Shown here one piece after another: positions 1 to 7,789 of a stretch of 19,712 bases of DNA (positions within the stretch are counted from its first letter, which is position 1; the number at the start of each line of letters is the position of its first letter). The position numbers were made by a program, and so were the translations under genes. Below the pieces are notes generated by a model. The model did not search any database, had not been told where the DNA came from, and saw only the letters and a list, made by a program, of their open reading frames with translations. The stretch is from Desulfobacterales bacterium. GTDB lineage: Bacteria; Desulfobacterota; Desulfobacteria; Desulfobacterales; JAFDCJ01. The stretch spans positions 164,656 to 184,367 of the forward strand of contig CP070771.1 in NCBI GenBank assembly GCA_020345785.1, in the 5' to 3' direction.

Positions 1-644
1 GTCATGCTCCGCACCGATTACAAAAATGGGGCAGCGAATCTTTGAGCGATCGATCCCTACGTCCCCGGCGCTGTAATGATTCATCACCGAAACAGACTCC
101 GGTACCAGCTGTTGATAAATCGCATTAAAAGATTGGTCGTCAATTTTGTAGAACCAAATCTTTCTGGCCTGCTCGGGAGAAAACATAAAGGTTTTATCAG
201 GCGGCAGGGGATCACGAATCGCCCCCAGCTGCCCGGGTCCGACGGAAGCCAATAATATTAAAGCCCGCAGGTTTGCCTGCTCTGCTGCTTTTTGAACGGT
301 AATTCTGCCCATGCTGTGCCCAATCAATATGGCCGGCTGATCAATCCAGGTCAAAACTTTAGGACATCTTCTGCGTAGTCGTCAACCGCCAATTTCAGAT
401 ATTTCTCCTCTGGCACCGAATATGAACCGCTATGATTTCGCAGGGACATCGAATAAACCCTCCATCCTGCAGCTGCATAAAACGGCAGCCATTTGTGATA
501 GGCCCACCAGCCATGACAGGCGCCGTGCACCATCAGGATGGGTGTCTTCAGGCATGTCGGCTCAATTCTTGAGATTCCCTTAACGAAGAGTCCATCTACA
601 GTGTAGTCAGTCTCGTTAAAACGAATTGGTTCAATTGTTTTCAT
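1..644 (-). pseudogene. alpha/beta hydrolase, frameshifted and cut by window edge
   Basis: This is the N-terminal and central part of an alpha/beta-hydrolase-fold enzyme (esterase/lipase-like, substrate unknown). The first reading frame, from ATG at 644-642, has the oxyanion-hole region HGACHGWW and ends at a TGA at 353-351. A second frame, shifted by one base, continues without a stop to base 1. It carries the nucleophile elbow GHSMG directly after the break and VIGAEHD, the likely acid-residue strand, at the edge. The two pieces join in the correct order for the fold. The switch falls around 351-362, in a run of A and T bases, and is consistent with one missing base. It is either a recent pseudogene or a sequencing/assembly error. 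Upstream TTG (671) is possible but neither start has a good ribosome binding site. Family assignment is firm; function is not. Confidence 0.8.
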
Positions 645-671
645 GGCATTGCTTATATCCGAAAACCTCAA

Positions 672-1204
672 AAAGGTGCAAGCCTGAACCGATAAAAAAT
701 GGATTCAAAAGGCAAGCAGGTGAATGAGATTTTGGTGGATAAGCTCAATGGAAACGTCAAGTTTCTTCGACGATAAACCAACTCCATTCATATGCCACCG
801 GCTATGCCGTTGAGAATTGAAACGGTTTTACCGTTACAGCGAAAGTTTTTTTTAGTTGTCCAAACTTACACCATGCCGCTGGCATATGAATGGAGATAGA
901 AAAAACAATTTTGGCTTATTCTTTATGATCTCGTTGTGTCTGCTGGGGTAGCAACTATTAGTGTATCGGGCTGAACAACACAAGATGCCTGTGAATGACG
1001 AATCGATCAAATACACGTCAAAGCAGACAGATCAGCGCCAAGGGTGATCAAAATATGCTATAAAATTTTACCGGGACAAGCTAGACGAAATACGCACAAT
1101 ATATCCAAAATTTTTTATATAAATCAGCGGCTACCAGCAGAACGCGGCCCTGCCCCCTTCCAGGGGCCTTTCCTATTCCCCCAGTTCCGCAAGTATCCGC
1201 TGAT
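672..1204. other. intergenic region, no convincing gene
   Basis: This 533-base spacer holds the palindromic element at 782-895 and the inverted repeat at 1120-1207. A 25-codon ATG frame at 699-776 on the plus strand lacks a ribosome binding site and is not called. Nothing else was recognised between 896 and 1119. Confidence 0.6.
782..895. repeat. palindromic structured element, copy 1
   Basis: The 21-base ends (782-802 and 875-895) are inverted copies that pair at 20 of 21 positions, bringing CTCCATTCATATGCC against GGCATATGAATGGAG. Inside the 5' arm is a small hairpin CGGC-TAT-GCCG. The core reads TGAGAATTGAAACGG, then TTACAGCG, then CAAACTTA. The same order of blocks recurs at 8462-8578. 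It could be a MITE-like mobile palindrome or a structured RNA. No protein gene lies within it. Confidence 0.7.
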
Positions 1205-1207
1205 TTA
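1120..1207 (-). terminator. long inverted repeat at the end of the minus-strand operon, possible terminator
   Basis: TAAATCAGCGG at 1120-1130 is exactly inverted at 1197-1207, and pairing extends to 14 of 15 positions. An inner CCCCTTCCAGGGG hairpin sits between the arms. The stop codon of the regulator at 1205 lies inside one arm. On the minus strand the distal arm is followed by an A/T-rich run rather than a clean U-tract, so termination is plausible but not certain. Confidence 0.4.
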
Positions 1208-2641
1208 TTCCTGCTGAAATTGCTTGAGCTTGCGCCACAACGCTGCCCGGCTGATGCCCAACAGCTCAACGGCTTTGGATTTATTGCCGCCGGTTGCATC
1301 CAGGACCTCGAGAATGTATTGCTTTTCCATCTCGGCCAGGGTCGTGAATTTTCGACCGGCGCTTAAAGGGGAGGGATCGGAGGTCTGAAAACGACCGGGA
1401 AGATGTTTGGGTTCGATGGTGTTGCCGTCGGCGAGGATGACGGCCCGTTCGATGATGTGTTCAAGCTCCCGGACATTGCCGGGGAAATCATATGACATGA
1501 AGATTTTGATGACATCCTCCGAGATAAATTCAACCGCCTTGTTAAATTCTCCGGCAAACTTGGCCAGAAAGTAGCCGCATAAAGGCGGGATGTCATCTGT
1601 GCGCTCTCTTAAGGGCGGGATATAAAGCTCGATCACATTCAAACGATAGTAAAGCTCTTCTCTGAATTTTCCCTCCGCGACCAGCTTTCCCAGCTTATGA
1701 CGGCTGGCGGCCAGGATGCGAACATCGAGCGGAAAATTATGACTGCCGCCGGCCGAAGATATGTTTTTGCTGTCGATAATCTTCAACATCGAAAGCTGCA
1801 TCTTGGGGGACAAATCCTCGATCTGATCCAGCAGGATGGTGGCCCCCGTATCGGAACCGATGCCGGCGCCCGTTCTCTGAACACCGGCGGTGGAAATGCT
1901 GTTGACGGGTCTGAACAACTCTTCGATGAGCAGATCGTTGCTGAAACAACCGCAGTTGACCGCCATAAAGCGGTTTTGACTTCGGGGGCTTAAGTCGTGG
2001 ATCATCCTGGCAGTCAATTGCTTGCCGGTACCCGTTTCGCCGCGTATGATCACGGGGCAATCCAGGCCGGCCACGCGCTCGATGTTTCTTCGCAGTTCCT
2101 GCATGGCCAGGGTTTCGCCGATCATCCGCAGGTGCACCGGCGTACCGGTTTGCGTCGATTTTGGGCCGGTCACGGAGGGCGGCACGATATCTTTGACTTT
2201 CTGACCATCGGAACGCCGCTGATTGGACGGCGGCTCGGACATCTTGAATGAAGATGGGTTGATGAATATGATGTTGCTTTTTTGGCTGCTGTTTTTAATC
2301 ATATCCCAGAAATCCGCCATGCGGTCCTTTTCGACGTAAGCTGCGTTGAGAGCCTCAGTGGCTTGTTTTACTTTTTCGCTGCCGTGGCCGGTCAGCAGAA
2401 CCGTTTTTACATCGGGGTAGATTTCCTTTAACTTGGTGATGGTCACCAGCCCGTCCATACCGGGCATTTTGTAATCCACGATCGCCAGATCGATGCGGCC
2501 GGTTTGGGCCAGTTCCAGCGCCTGCGCGCCGCTTGACGCTTTGAGGGGATTAAAGCCCAGCAGTTTCAGACGCTCCGCGAGGGAATTTAAAAATTTCTGC
2601 TCATCGTCTACCAGCAGGATTTTGGGAAGGGTATCGGTCAT
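1205..2641 (-). CDS. NtrC-family response regulator with altered GAFTGA and Walker B motifs
   Basis: This 478-residue protein has the layout of a sigma-54 activator: receiver (about 5-118, DD at 12-13, phospho-acceptor D56, T84, K105), linker (about 120-170), AAA+ domain (about 172-410) and a Fis-type helix-turn-helix (about 440-478). Walker A is intact (GETGTGKQ, 201-208), as are the FREELYYRL arginine-finger region and FPGNVREL. Two key parts are not. The Walker B motif reads LLDQI instead of LFLDEI, so the catalytic glutamate is Q273. The sigma-54-contacting GAFTGA loop is replaced by SISTAG at about 248-253 in a shortened segment. GAFTGA-less relatives such as HupR act with sigma-70, so this one probably binds DNA without driving sigma-54 transcription. 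It is last in the operon from 5063. The start ATG has a poor ribosome binding site, so coupling to the gene upstream is possible. Confidence 0.9.
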   Translation of the reverse strand: MTDTLPKILLVDDEQKFLNSLAERLKLLGFNPLKASSGAQALELAQTGRIDLAIVDYKMPGMDGLVTITKLKEIYPDVKTVLLTGHGSEKVKQATEALNAAYVEKDRMADFWDMIKNSSQKSNIIFINPSSFKMSEPPSNQRRSDGQKVKDIVPPSVTGPKSTQTGTPVHLRMIGETLAMQELRRNIERVAGLDCPVIIRGETGTGKQLTARMIHDLSPRSQNRFMAVNCGCFSNDLLIEELFRPVNSISTAGVQRTGAGIGSDTGATILLDQIEDLSPKMQLSMLKIIDSKNISSAGGSHNFPLDVRILAASRHKLGKLVAEGKFREELYYRLNVIELYIPPLRERTDDIPPLCGYFLAKFAGEFNKAVEFISEDVIKIFMSYDFPGNVRELEHIIERAVILADGNTIEPKHLPGRFQTSDPSPLSAGRKFTTLAEMEKQYILEVLDATGGNKSKAVELLGISRAALWRKLKQFQQE

Positions 2642-2689
2642 TTGGTTTTATTCTAACAGACAAACCCTGGCGGGGCCTCCGGGTCAGGA

Positions 2690-3502
2690 TTATTTTCTAT
2701 TTTTCTTGACCGGATGCGATTCGATGTCGACGGCATCCTCCAGATCGCCGCCGGTGGCCATTCCCGCTGCCGCCATGGACGTTTCCAGGCTTTGCAGCGC
2801 CTTTTTAACAAAGCGCCAGAATTTGCTCATGTCCTCTTTTTCAAAATAGGCCGTGTTGAGCGCTTCGGTAGCCTCTTTCAGTTTTTCATCGCCATGGCCG
2901 GTCAAAAGTAAGGTTTTGATGTCCGCATCAATTTCCTTAAGCTTGGTGATCACCACCAACCCATCCATGTCGGGCATTCTCTGATCCACGACCGCCATAT
3001 GGATTTTGGTGGTCTTCGTGATTTCGATGGCTTCACGGCCGTTTAAGGCGGTGTAAGGATCGTATCCTTTCAGCCGAATCCGCTCTGCCAGTGTGTCGAG
3101 GAATTTCTTGTTGTCGTCAACCAAAAGAATATTGATATTTCCCAAGGGCAGATTCGATAGAAACGTCCAGAACCGGCTCATATCCTGCTTGTCAAAATAT
3201 GTCGAATTGAGGGCTTCACTGGCCTGTTTGAGTTTTTCGTCGCCATGGCCCGTCAACAGGATCGTTTTGATATCCGGCGTAATCCCTTTCAGTTTCGTGA
3301 TGACGACCAAGCCCTCCATATCCGGCATTTTCTGATCGACCACAGCCACATGGATAAGCTGCTTTTGGGCGATGTCAAGTGCCTGCTGACCATTGGCCGC
3401 CGTGAAAACATTAAATCCTTTCAACTTGGTTCTTTCAGCGATGGACTTCAGGAATTTTTCGTTGTCATCGACCAGGAGGATATTTATTTTTTTTGCTTTC
3501 AT
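2690..3502 (-). CDS. tandem receiver-domain protein (REC-REC)
   Basis: This 270-residue protein consists of two receiver domains and a short polar tail with no DNA-binding or enzymatic domain. Domain 1 has DD at 12-13, phospho-acceptor D56, T84 and K105. Domain 2 has DD at 129-130, D173 and K222. The two phospho-acceptors are exactly 117 residues apart and the domains are very alike (both contain TGHGDEKLK, EALN and DM.FW), so it arose by internal duplication. The same block occurs in the receiver of the regulator encoded next (1205-2641). The conserved lysine is not followed by the usual proline. AAGGTG precedes the ATG at a good distance. It probably serves as a phosphate sink or a relay between the kinase and the terminal regulator; that role is inferred. 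Confidence 0.9.
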   Translation of the reverse strand: MKAKKINILLVDDNEKFLKSIAERTKLKGFNVFTAANGQQALDIAQKQLIHVAVVDQKMPDMEGLVVITKLKGITPDIKTILLTGHGDEKLKQASEALNSTYFDKQDMSRFWTFLSNLPLGNINILLVDDNKKFLDTLAERIRLKGYDPYTALNGREAIEITKTTKIHMAVVDQRMPDMDGLVVITKLKEIDADIKTLLLTGHGDEKLKEATEALNTAYFEKEDMSKFWRFVKKALQSLETSMAAAGMATGGDLEDAVDIESHPVKKNRK

Positions 3503-3621
3503 GGTTCACCTTTCTTCGATTTTCGATGGGGTGGCCTGACTATGATCGTTTCCATAATCAACGTCGGGAATCGATTAAATTTGGGATCAGGTGTTTGGCC
3601 GGCTTTTATTCCGATGGCCTT

Positions 3622-4050
3622 TCAATGACCCCCGCCGCCCAAAATACCGGAAGCTGCCACGGACAGTACGACGATTTCCAGCACAGCGATAACCGTGAAA
3701 ATCCAATTCTTTTGGCGGATGTATCCTCTGACTAAAACCAGGTAACACGCAATCGTCATCAGAGCCAGTAACGCAAAACCGATGTAGTTGAGAAAGTCCC
3801 CTTTGGCCAGCAAGGGCACCCATCCCCACCCGTGGGGCGAATGGGTAATTTCCAGAAATTCGTTGACGCCCTTGCCCCACACCTTGGGAATGGCGGATAT
3901 GTCGATGTGAGAGGGCAGTATGCCGGTCAGATAGATTGCGTATGTCGTAACAAGTATGATAATACCGAGCCACACCCCGATAATCAAGAGGTTGGCGTAA
4001 ATAATCTGCTCGCGTGTTGGTTTGAGGGCTTCACTATTTTTGGTGTCCAT
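3622..4050 (-). CDS. small membrane protein next to TauE/SafE permease (DUF1634-like)
   Basis: This protein of 142 residues has three hydrophobic segments: about 19-40 (ANLLIIGVWLGIIILVTTYA), about 88-107 and about 116-136, ending in GILGGGGH. Between the first two is a likely extracytoplasmic segment with HSPHGWGW. Size, layout and position beside a TauE/SafE permease recall DUF1634 proteins, but this match is from memory of the pattern only. I chose the ATG at 4050-4048 because GGAG lies nine bases upstream; an ATG at 4065 would add five residues but has a weaker site. It follows the permease by 35 bases and is likely a partner subunit of it. Confidence 0.75.
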   Translation of the reverse strand: MDTKNSEALKPTREQIIYANLLIIGVWLGIIILVTTYAIYLTGILPSHIDISAIPKVWGKGVNEFLEITHSPHGWGWVPLLAKGDFLNYIGFALLALMTIACYLVLVRGYIRQKNWIFTVIAVLEIVVLSVAASGILGGGGH

Positions 4051-4085
4051 AATACGTCGCTCCATTTTTCTTTACAGTCGTTTCG

Positions 4086-5063
4086 TTATCCTAACAGCCC
4101 GAGACCGAATCCTTTGTCGATGGCTTTAAGACCGGCAAAAAACAGCACGCCGATGACCATGTATCGAATCAGTTTCGGTTTGGCCACGGCCAAAATCTTG
4201 ACCCCGATCAGGGATCCCAGCATCAGGCCGACGATGGAGGGTACGCCGATCAGCGGAATGACACAGCCCCGGTTCATATAAATCCAGGCTGCCGACGTGT
4301 CGGTGATGGACAATAAAAACTTGCTCGTTGCCACAGATACTTTCAGGGGAACGCCCATCAATAGGTTGAACAACGGCACATTCGCCCAGCCGGCGCCAAG
4401 CCCGAACATGCCGGCCATAAGTCCGACCAGAATAAACAGCAACAGGCCAGCCAGGGTCCGATGGGTTTTCCATTCGACGCTTTCCCGGGCGCCGTCGTCC
4501 CAATATGCCCCTCTCAACCCCAACGCCAGTCCGATGGCGTCCTGGTTGGTGACCACCGGTTTTTCCGTGTTTTTTGAAAGCAGCAGCAGCAGCGCGATGC
4601 CGACGATGGTCATTCCCAGGCAGACCTGGATGATGTTGGGATTCAAGGACGACAGGTATAGCCCCAGCATGGCTCCCGCAATGGAGCAGGTGGACGCGAT
4701 CAGGGCTACCGGCAGGGCCAGCCGCAGATTGGCCAGGTTGCGCCGCAGCAGGCCGGGTCCTGCAGCCAGCGCACCGGCGAGGGCCACCATCAGTCCGATC
4801 CCTCTAACGAAGTCAATGTGGAAAGGAAAAAAACCGCTGACCAGCGGAACATAAAGGACGCCGCCCCCGACGCCGGCCATGACGGCCAGAACGCCGAGAA
4901 CCAGGCAGAAAAAAAATAAAATGATGGGCCAGAACCACCAGGGTTTGCCTGCGGCGCCGACTGCCGCCTGTTCCGCAGCAGCGGCTGCGGCGGGGCTGCT
5001 CAAGATGAAAATTATTACGGATCCCAACCACCAACCTACTGAACGCGCTCCAGTGTTTAGCAT
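4086..5063 (-). CDS. TauE/SafE family anion permease
   Basis: This integral membrane protein of 325 residues belongs to the sulfite exporter TauE/SafE (formerly DUF81) family. Both halves carry the glycine-rich family motif: AVMAGVGGGVLYVPLV in the first repeat and GMFGLGAGWANVPLF in the second. A hydrophobic N-terminal segment ending in an alanine run could be a cleaved signal peptide, which some family members carry. Eight or nine further membrane segments follow, with a cytoplasmic loop of about 40 residues near the middle (WDDGARESVEWKTHR). Members move sulfite, sulfonates or sulfoacetate; the substrate here cannot be read from sequence. It is the first gene of the minus-strand operon, preceded by AAGG about eight bases before ATG, and is probably the transport output of the surrounding signalling genes. 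Confidence 0.92.
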   Translation of the reverse strand: MLNTGARSVGWWLGSVIIFILSSPAAAAAAEQAAVGAAGKPWWFWPIILFFFCLVLGVLAVMAGVGGGVLYVPLVSGFFPFHIDFVRGIGLMVALAGALAAGPGLLRRNLANLRLALPVALIASTCSIAGAMLGLYLSSLNPNIIQVCLGMTIVGIALLLLLSKNTEKPVVTNQDAIGLALGLRGAYWDDGARESVEWKTHRTLAGLLLFILVGLMAGMFGLGAGWANVPLFNLLMGVPLKVSVATSKFLLSITDTSAAWIYMNRGCVIPLIGVPSIVGLMLGSLIGVKILAVAKPKLIRYMVIGVLFFAGLKAIDKGFGLGLLG

Positions 5064-5086
5064 TTAATCAACCTTTCGAAAAAGTG

Positions 5087-5115
5087 TTTACAAATGAAAC
5101 CAAATGATTTATATA
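5087..5115 (+). promoter_or_regulatory. candidate sigma-70 promoter for the receiver/kinase operon
   Basis: TTTACA (5087-5092) and TATATA (5110-5115) are 17 bases apart in an A/T-rich divergent spacer. Transcription would start near 5122, about 45 bases before the receiver gene. No -24/-12 sigma-54 site was seen here. Confidence 0.45.
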
Positions 5116-5120
5116 TAACG

Positions 5121-5149
5121 CTAATAAAACAAAAATTTAAAACAGTCAA
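5121..5149 (-). promoter_or_regulatory. candidate sigma-70 promoter for the permease operon
   Basis: On the minus strand TTGACT (5149-5144) and TATTAG (5126-5121) are separated by 17 bases. It reads toward the permease start at 5063, giving a leader of about 50 bases. It overlaps the start region of the divergent transcript. Confidence 0.45.
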
Positions 5150-5166
5150 TAGAAAAATGTAACAAA

Positions 5167-5538
5167 ATGAAACATACTTCGGTGTTGATTGTGGATGACG
5201 AAAAGCGGTTTGCCGACATGCTGGCCAAGCGGTTGAGCTTGAGAGGCTGTCGTTGCGAGGTTTGCTACAACGGTCGACAGGCCATCGACCTGGTCGGGCG
5301 AAAAAAATTCTCCCTTGTTTTGCTCGATCTTCATCTGCCGGACATCTATGGTGTGGAAGTGTTGAAGGGGATCAAGGCAATTTCTTCGACGACTCCCGTA
5401 GTAATCGTGACGGGACATGGTACGGAGGATGACCGACGGGCATGCATGCAGCAGGATGCCTATGATTTTATGCACAAACCCGTGGGAATCGATGAGCTGA
5501 TGACTATTTTGGCAAAGGTAGGGGAAAGTTCGCAATGA
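5167..5538 (+). CDS. single-domain response regulator
   Basis: This protein of 123 residues is one receiver domain. It has the acidic pair D10-D11, phospho-acceptor D54 (LVLLDLHLP), T82 and the K104-P105 pair. There is no output domain, so it acts through protein contacts, probably as a phosphate shuttle. Its stop overlaps the start of the kinase gene by ATGA, which indicates translational coupling and a dedicated pairing with that kinase. It is the first gene after the divergent promoter. The ribosome binding site is weak (A-rich), but no other start fits the domain boundary. Confidence 0.93.
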   Translation: MKHTSVLIVDDEKRFADMLAKRLSLRGCRCEVCYNGRQAIDLVGRKKFSLVLLDLHLPDIYGVEVLKGIKAISSTTPVVIVTGHGTEDDRRACMQQDAYDFMHKPVGIDELMTILAKVGESSQ

Positions 5539-7316
5539 TTGAACGAATCCGCAAAGCTTTCGGGACGATATGGCCCGAGTTTTACCAACAGGACACCGGG
5601 CACCTGAATCCTTACCTGACATTTAAGAATTATCGTAAGATCTGGGCGATCGGTATCTTTGTGTTGGTTGCCACTGCCCTGGTGCCGCTCATCGTCCTCA
5701 CCGTCATTCATTACCAACTGTTTCAACAGTCCGTGGATTCGGAATTGAGGCTGCGCTCCGAGCGACTGACCTCCAACGCCCGGCGAGCGGTGACCTTTTT
5801 CCTGGAGGAGCGGCTGAATGCCTTGCGATTCACCGTGAATGAGATCGGCTATGAGCGCTTGACCAACCCCGATCATTTTATGGAGATTTTGCGCAATCTC
5901 AAACTTGGATTCGGCGGTCTGACGGATCTCAGTGTCATTGACCATGAGGGCAACCAGATTGCCTATGCCGGGCCTTTCAACCTCGAGGGCCGAAACTACA
6001 GCAATCAGAACTGGTTTATTGAATGCCAGAAACACCATTTTTATGTCAGTGAAATTTTTCGCGGATATCGTGATGTGCCGCATATCATCATTGCCGTCAA
6101 ATCATTTCGGCTCGACGGCTCGTTTTATATCCTGCGGGCAACCCTCGACACGGCACGACTGAGACAAACCCTGGCCTCATACGAAACCGGTGCCCATGCG
6201 CATGTTTTCCTTGTCAATCGGTCCGGCGTCGTCCAGACTCCTTCCAAACTCCACGGCGACATTTTTCAAAAGATGTCCTTGCCGGTGCCGGAGTATTCCC
6301 AGAGAACTCAAGTAATCCTGGCGGAAGATGATCAGAGGCAATCCCTTATCGTAGGTTATGCGTATATCGCCACCCAAATTGCCGACACCCCGTTTATCCT
6401 CATGGTGATCAAACACAAAGCCGGGATGATGAAAGTCTGGCAGCAATTGCGCTCGAACATCAACTGGTTTGTCGGCTCCGGCATCCTAATCATCCTGATC
6501 GTTATCATTGTGACCTGCTCGTATATGGTCAACAAACTTTATCAGGCGGACCTGGCCAAGGCCGAGACCATGGCAATTATGGAGCAAAGCAACCAGCTGG
6601 CTTCGATCGGCCAGCTGGCGGCCGGAGTGGCCCATGAGATCAACAATCCCCTGGCGCTGATCAACGAGACCGCCGGGTATGTCAAAGATCTCTTTGTTAT
6701 CAAGCAGCAGTATCGCGAAGATGAGGAATTGATCGGCTGCATCGACGACATTCTGGATGCCGTCGAACGCTGCGGCACAATTACCCGGCAACTTCTCGGG
6801 TTTGCCCGCCGATTTGAGGTCAAGATCAAAAAGGTGCATTTGAAAGAAATTATTTCAGATGCCCTTGTTTTTCACAATAAAGAGGCAGACTATCGGAATA
6901 TAAAGGTCTATGTGGATGTGCCGGAAGATATGCCCCCGATTGAAACCGATCGGGGCAAGCTGCAGCAGATTCTGGTGAATCTGGTAAACAACGCTTTTCA
7001 GGCGGTCGACGACGGGTGCATCCTGGATATCACCGCGTCGCCCGATGGAAGTGATAAAGTCCGCATCGTTATCAGCGATAACGGCTGCGGCATGCCGGAG
7101 GAGAACTTGCCCAAAATTTTTGAACCTTTTTTTACGACCAAAGAAGGCAACAAAGGAACGGGATTGGGACTTACCATTACCTACGGTCTGGTCAAAAAGC
7201 TTCACGGGGACATTACTGTAAAAAGCAAACTTGATGAAGGCACGACATTTACGATCACGTTGCCGACCCGGATTCAAGAGGAGGTCATTGAACATGAAGG
7301 TTTTATTGGTAGATGA
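5535..7316 (+). CDS. membrane sensor histidine kinase with dCache-type sensor domain
   Basis: This protein of 593 residues has an unusually long cytoplasmic N-terminus (about 35 residues), TM1 at about 36-58, a periplasmic region of about 250 residues, TM2 at about 312-332, then HisKA and HATPase_c domains. The periplasmic part shows the pattern of a double-Cache sensor ([13 protein letters not shown], then NWF and a YVSEIFRG strand), so it probably binds a small ligand outside the membrane. The phospho-accepting H367 lies in [10 protein letters not shown]. The ATPase half is complete: N-box from 476 ([13 protein letters not shown]), DNGCGMP at 515, FEPFFTTK, and GTGLGL at 541. It is the only fully intact kinase in the window and the presumed phosphate source for the six receivers. 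It overlaps the receiver gene before it by four bases and the one after it by 23. Confidence 0.95.
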   Translation: MIERIRKAFGTIWPEFYQQDTGHLNPYLTFKNYRKIWAIGIFVLVATALVPLIVLTVIHYQLFQQSVDSELRLRSERLTSNARRAVTFFLEERLNALRFTVNEIGYERLTNPDHFMEILRNLKLGFGGLTDLSVIDHEGNQIAYAGPFNLEGRNYSNQNWFIECQKHHFYVSEIFRGYRDVPHIIIAVKSFRLDGSFYILRATLDTARLRQTLASYETGAHAHVFLVNRSGVVQTPSKLHGDIFQKMSLPVPEYSQRTQVILAEDDQRQSLIVGYAYIATQIADTPFILMVIKHKAGMMKVWQQLRSNINWFVGSGILIILIVIIVTCSYMVNKLYQADLAKAETMAIMEQSNQLASIGQLAAGVAHEINNPLALINETAGYVKDLFVIKQQYREDEELIGCIDDILDAVERCGTITRQLLGFARRFEVKIKKVHLKEIISDALVFHNKEADYRNIKVYVDVPEDMPPIETDRGKLQQILVNLVNNAFQAVDDGCILDITASPDGSDKVRIVISDNGCGMPEENLPKIFEPFFTTKEGNKGTGLGLTITYGLVKKLHGDITVKSKLDEGTTFTITLPTRIQEEVIEHEGFIGR

Positions 7317-7644
7317 CGAAAAAAAGTTTGCAACCATGCTGGCCAAAAGACTCGCATTGCGGGGAATCGACGTCGACTATGTCCACACGGGTGAAGATGC
7401 CATCGCAAAGTCTGAGACGGACCGTTACGATGTGGCCATTCTCGATGTCAAAATGCCCGGCATCGGGGGGATTGAACTGGAGCGGAGATTGAAAGGATTG
7501 GCCCCCGGTATGAAAATTATTTTCCTGACCGGTCACGGCTCTAAACACGACTTCGAAACCGGATCGGCGGAGGCGGCGCGCTATCTCGTCAAGCCGGTTC
7601 AAATTGATGAACTGATAAAGATCCTGCAAGAGGTCGCCGGCTAG
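7294..7644 (+). CDS. single-domain response regulator
   Basis: This protein of 116 residues is one receiver domain with D7-D8, phospho-acceptor D51 (AILDVKMPG), T79 and K100-P101. I chose ATG at 7294 because AGGAGG lies nine bases upstream and MKVLLVDDE is the normal beginning of the fold; a longer frame from 7231 only reads through the kinase gene. The gene starts inside the last codons of the kinase gene, so the two are translationally coupled. It resembles the receiver at 5167 (both have DDEK.FA.MLAKRL.LRG), which suggests the kinase is flanked by two duplicated receivers. It has no output domain. Confidence 0.93.
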   Translation: MKVLLVDDEKKFATMLAKRLALRGIDVDYVHTGEDAIAKSETDRYDVAILDVKMPGIGGIELERRLKGLAPGMKIIFLTGHGSKHDFETGSAEAARYLVKPVQIDELIKILQEVAG

Positions 7645-7715
7645 ATGGACCGGCTGACCTTCAGAAAGTTGCGCAGCAAGAATAATTAAGCCGCCAGACC
7701 TTCGATCTTACGACT

Positions 7716-7733
7716 TTCTTCAATTTTGAAGAA
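7716..7733. promoter_or_regulatory. perfect 18-base palindrome, possible operator
   Basis: TTCTTCAA-TT-TTGAAGAA is perfectly symmetrical and lies in the 145-base gap before the next gene start. It could bind a dimeric regulator, or fold into a weak hairpin. No partner site was seen elsewhere in the window. Confidence 0.3.
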
Positions 7734-7743
7734 CAATTCACAA

Positions 7744-7778
7744 CCCTGAAGGCACCATTTTTCAGGGCGGATTAATTA
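7744..7778 (+). repeat. stem-loop repeat with fixed tail, copy A
   Basis: CCCTGAA (7744-7750) pairs with TTCAGGG (7761-7767), followed by the tail CGGATTAATTA to 7778. The tail overlaps an ATG at 7778, just upstream of the GGGAGG ribosome binding site of the gene at 7790. The same stem and tail recur at 12337 and 13049 in the same orientation. Confidence 0.7.
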
Positions 7779-7789
7779 TGGGAGGCGCC

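Noticed and set aside
699..776. Small 25-codon frame upstream of the palindromic element
   Set aside because: Protein-like but no ribosome binding site and too short to support.
806..826. CRISPR-repeat-like end TGAGAATTGAAAC
   Set aside because: It resembles the GAAAC end of some repeats, but there is no second copy at repeat-spacer distance; the only other copy is in the palindromic element 7.7 kb away.
782..895. Integron attC site
   Set aside because: It is palindromic and of attC size, but lacks the RYYYAAC/GTTRRRY ends, and no integrase or cassette array is present.
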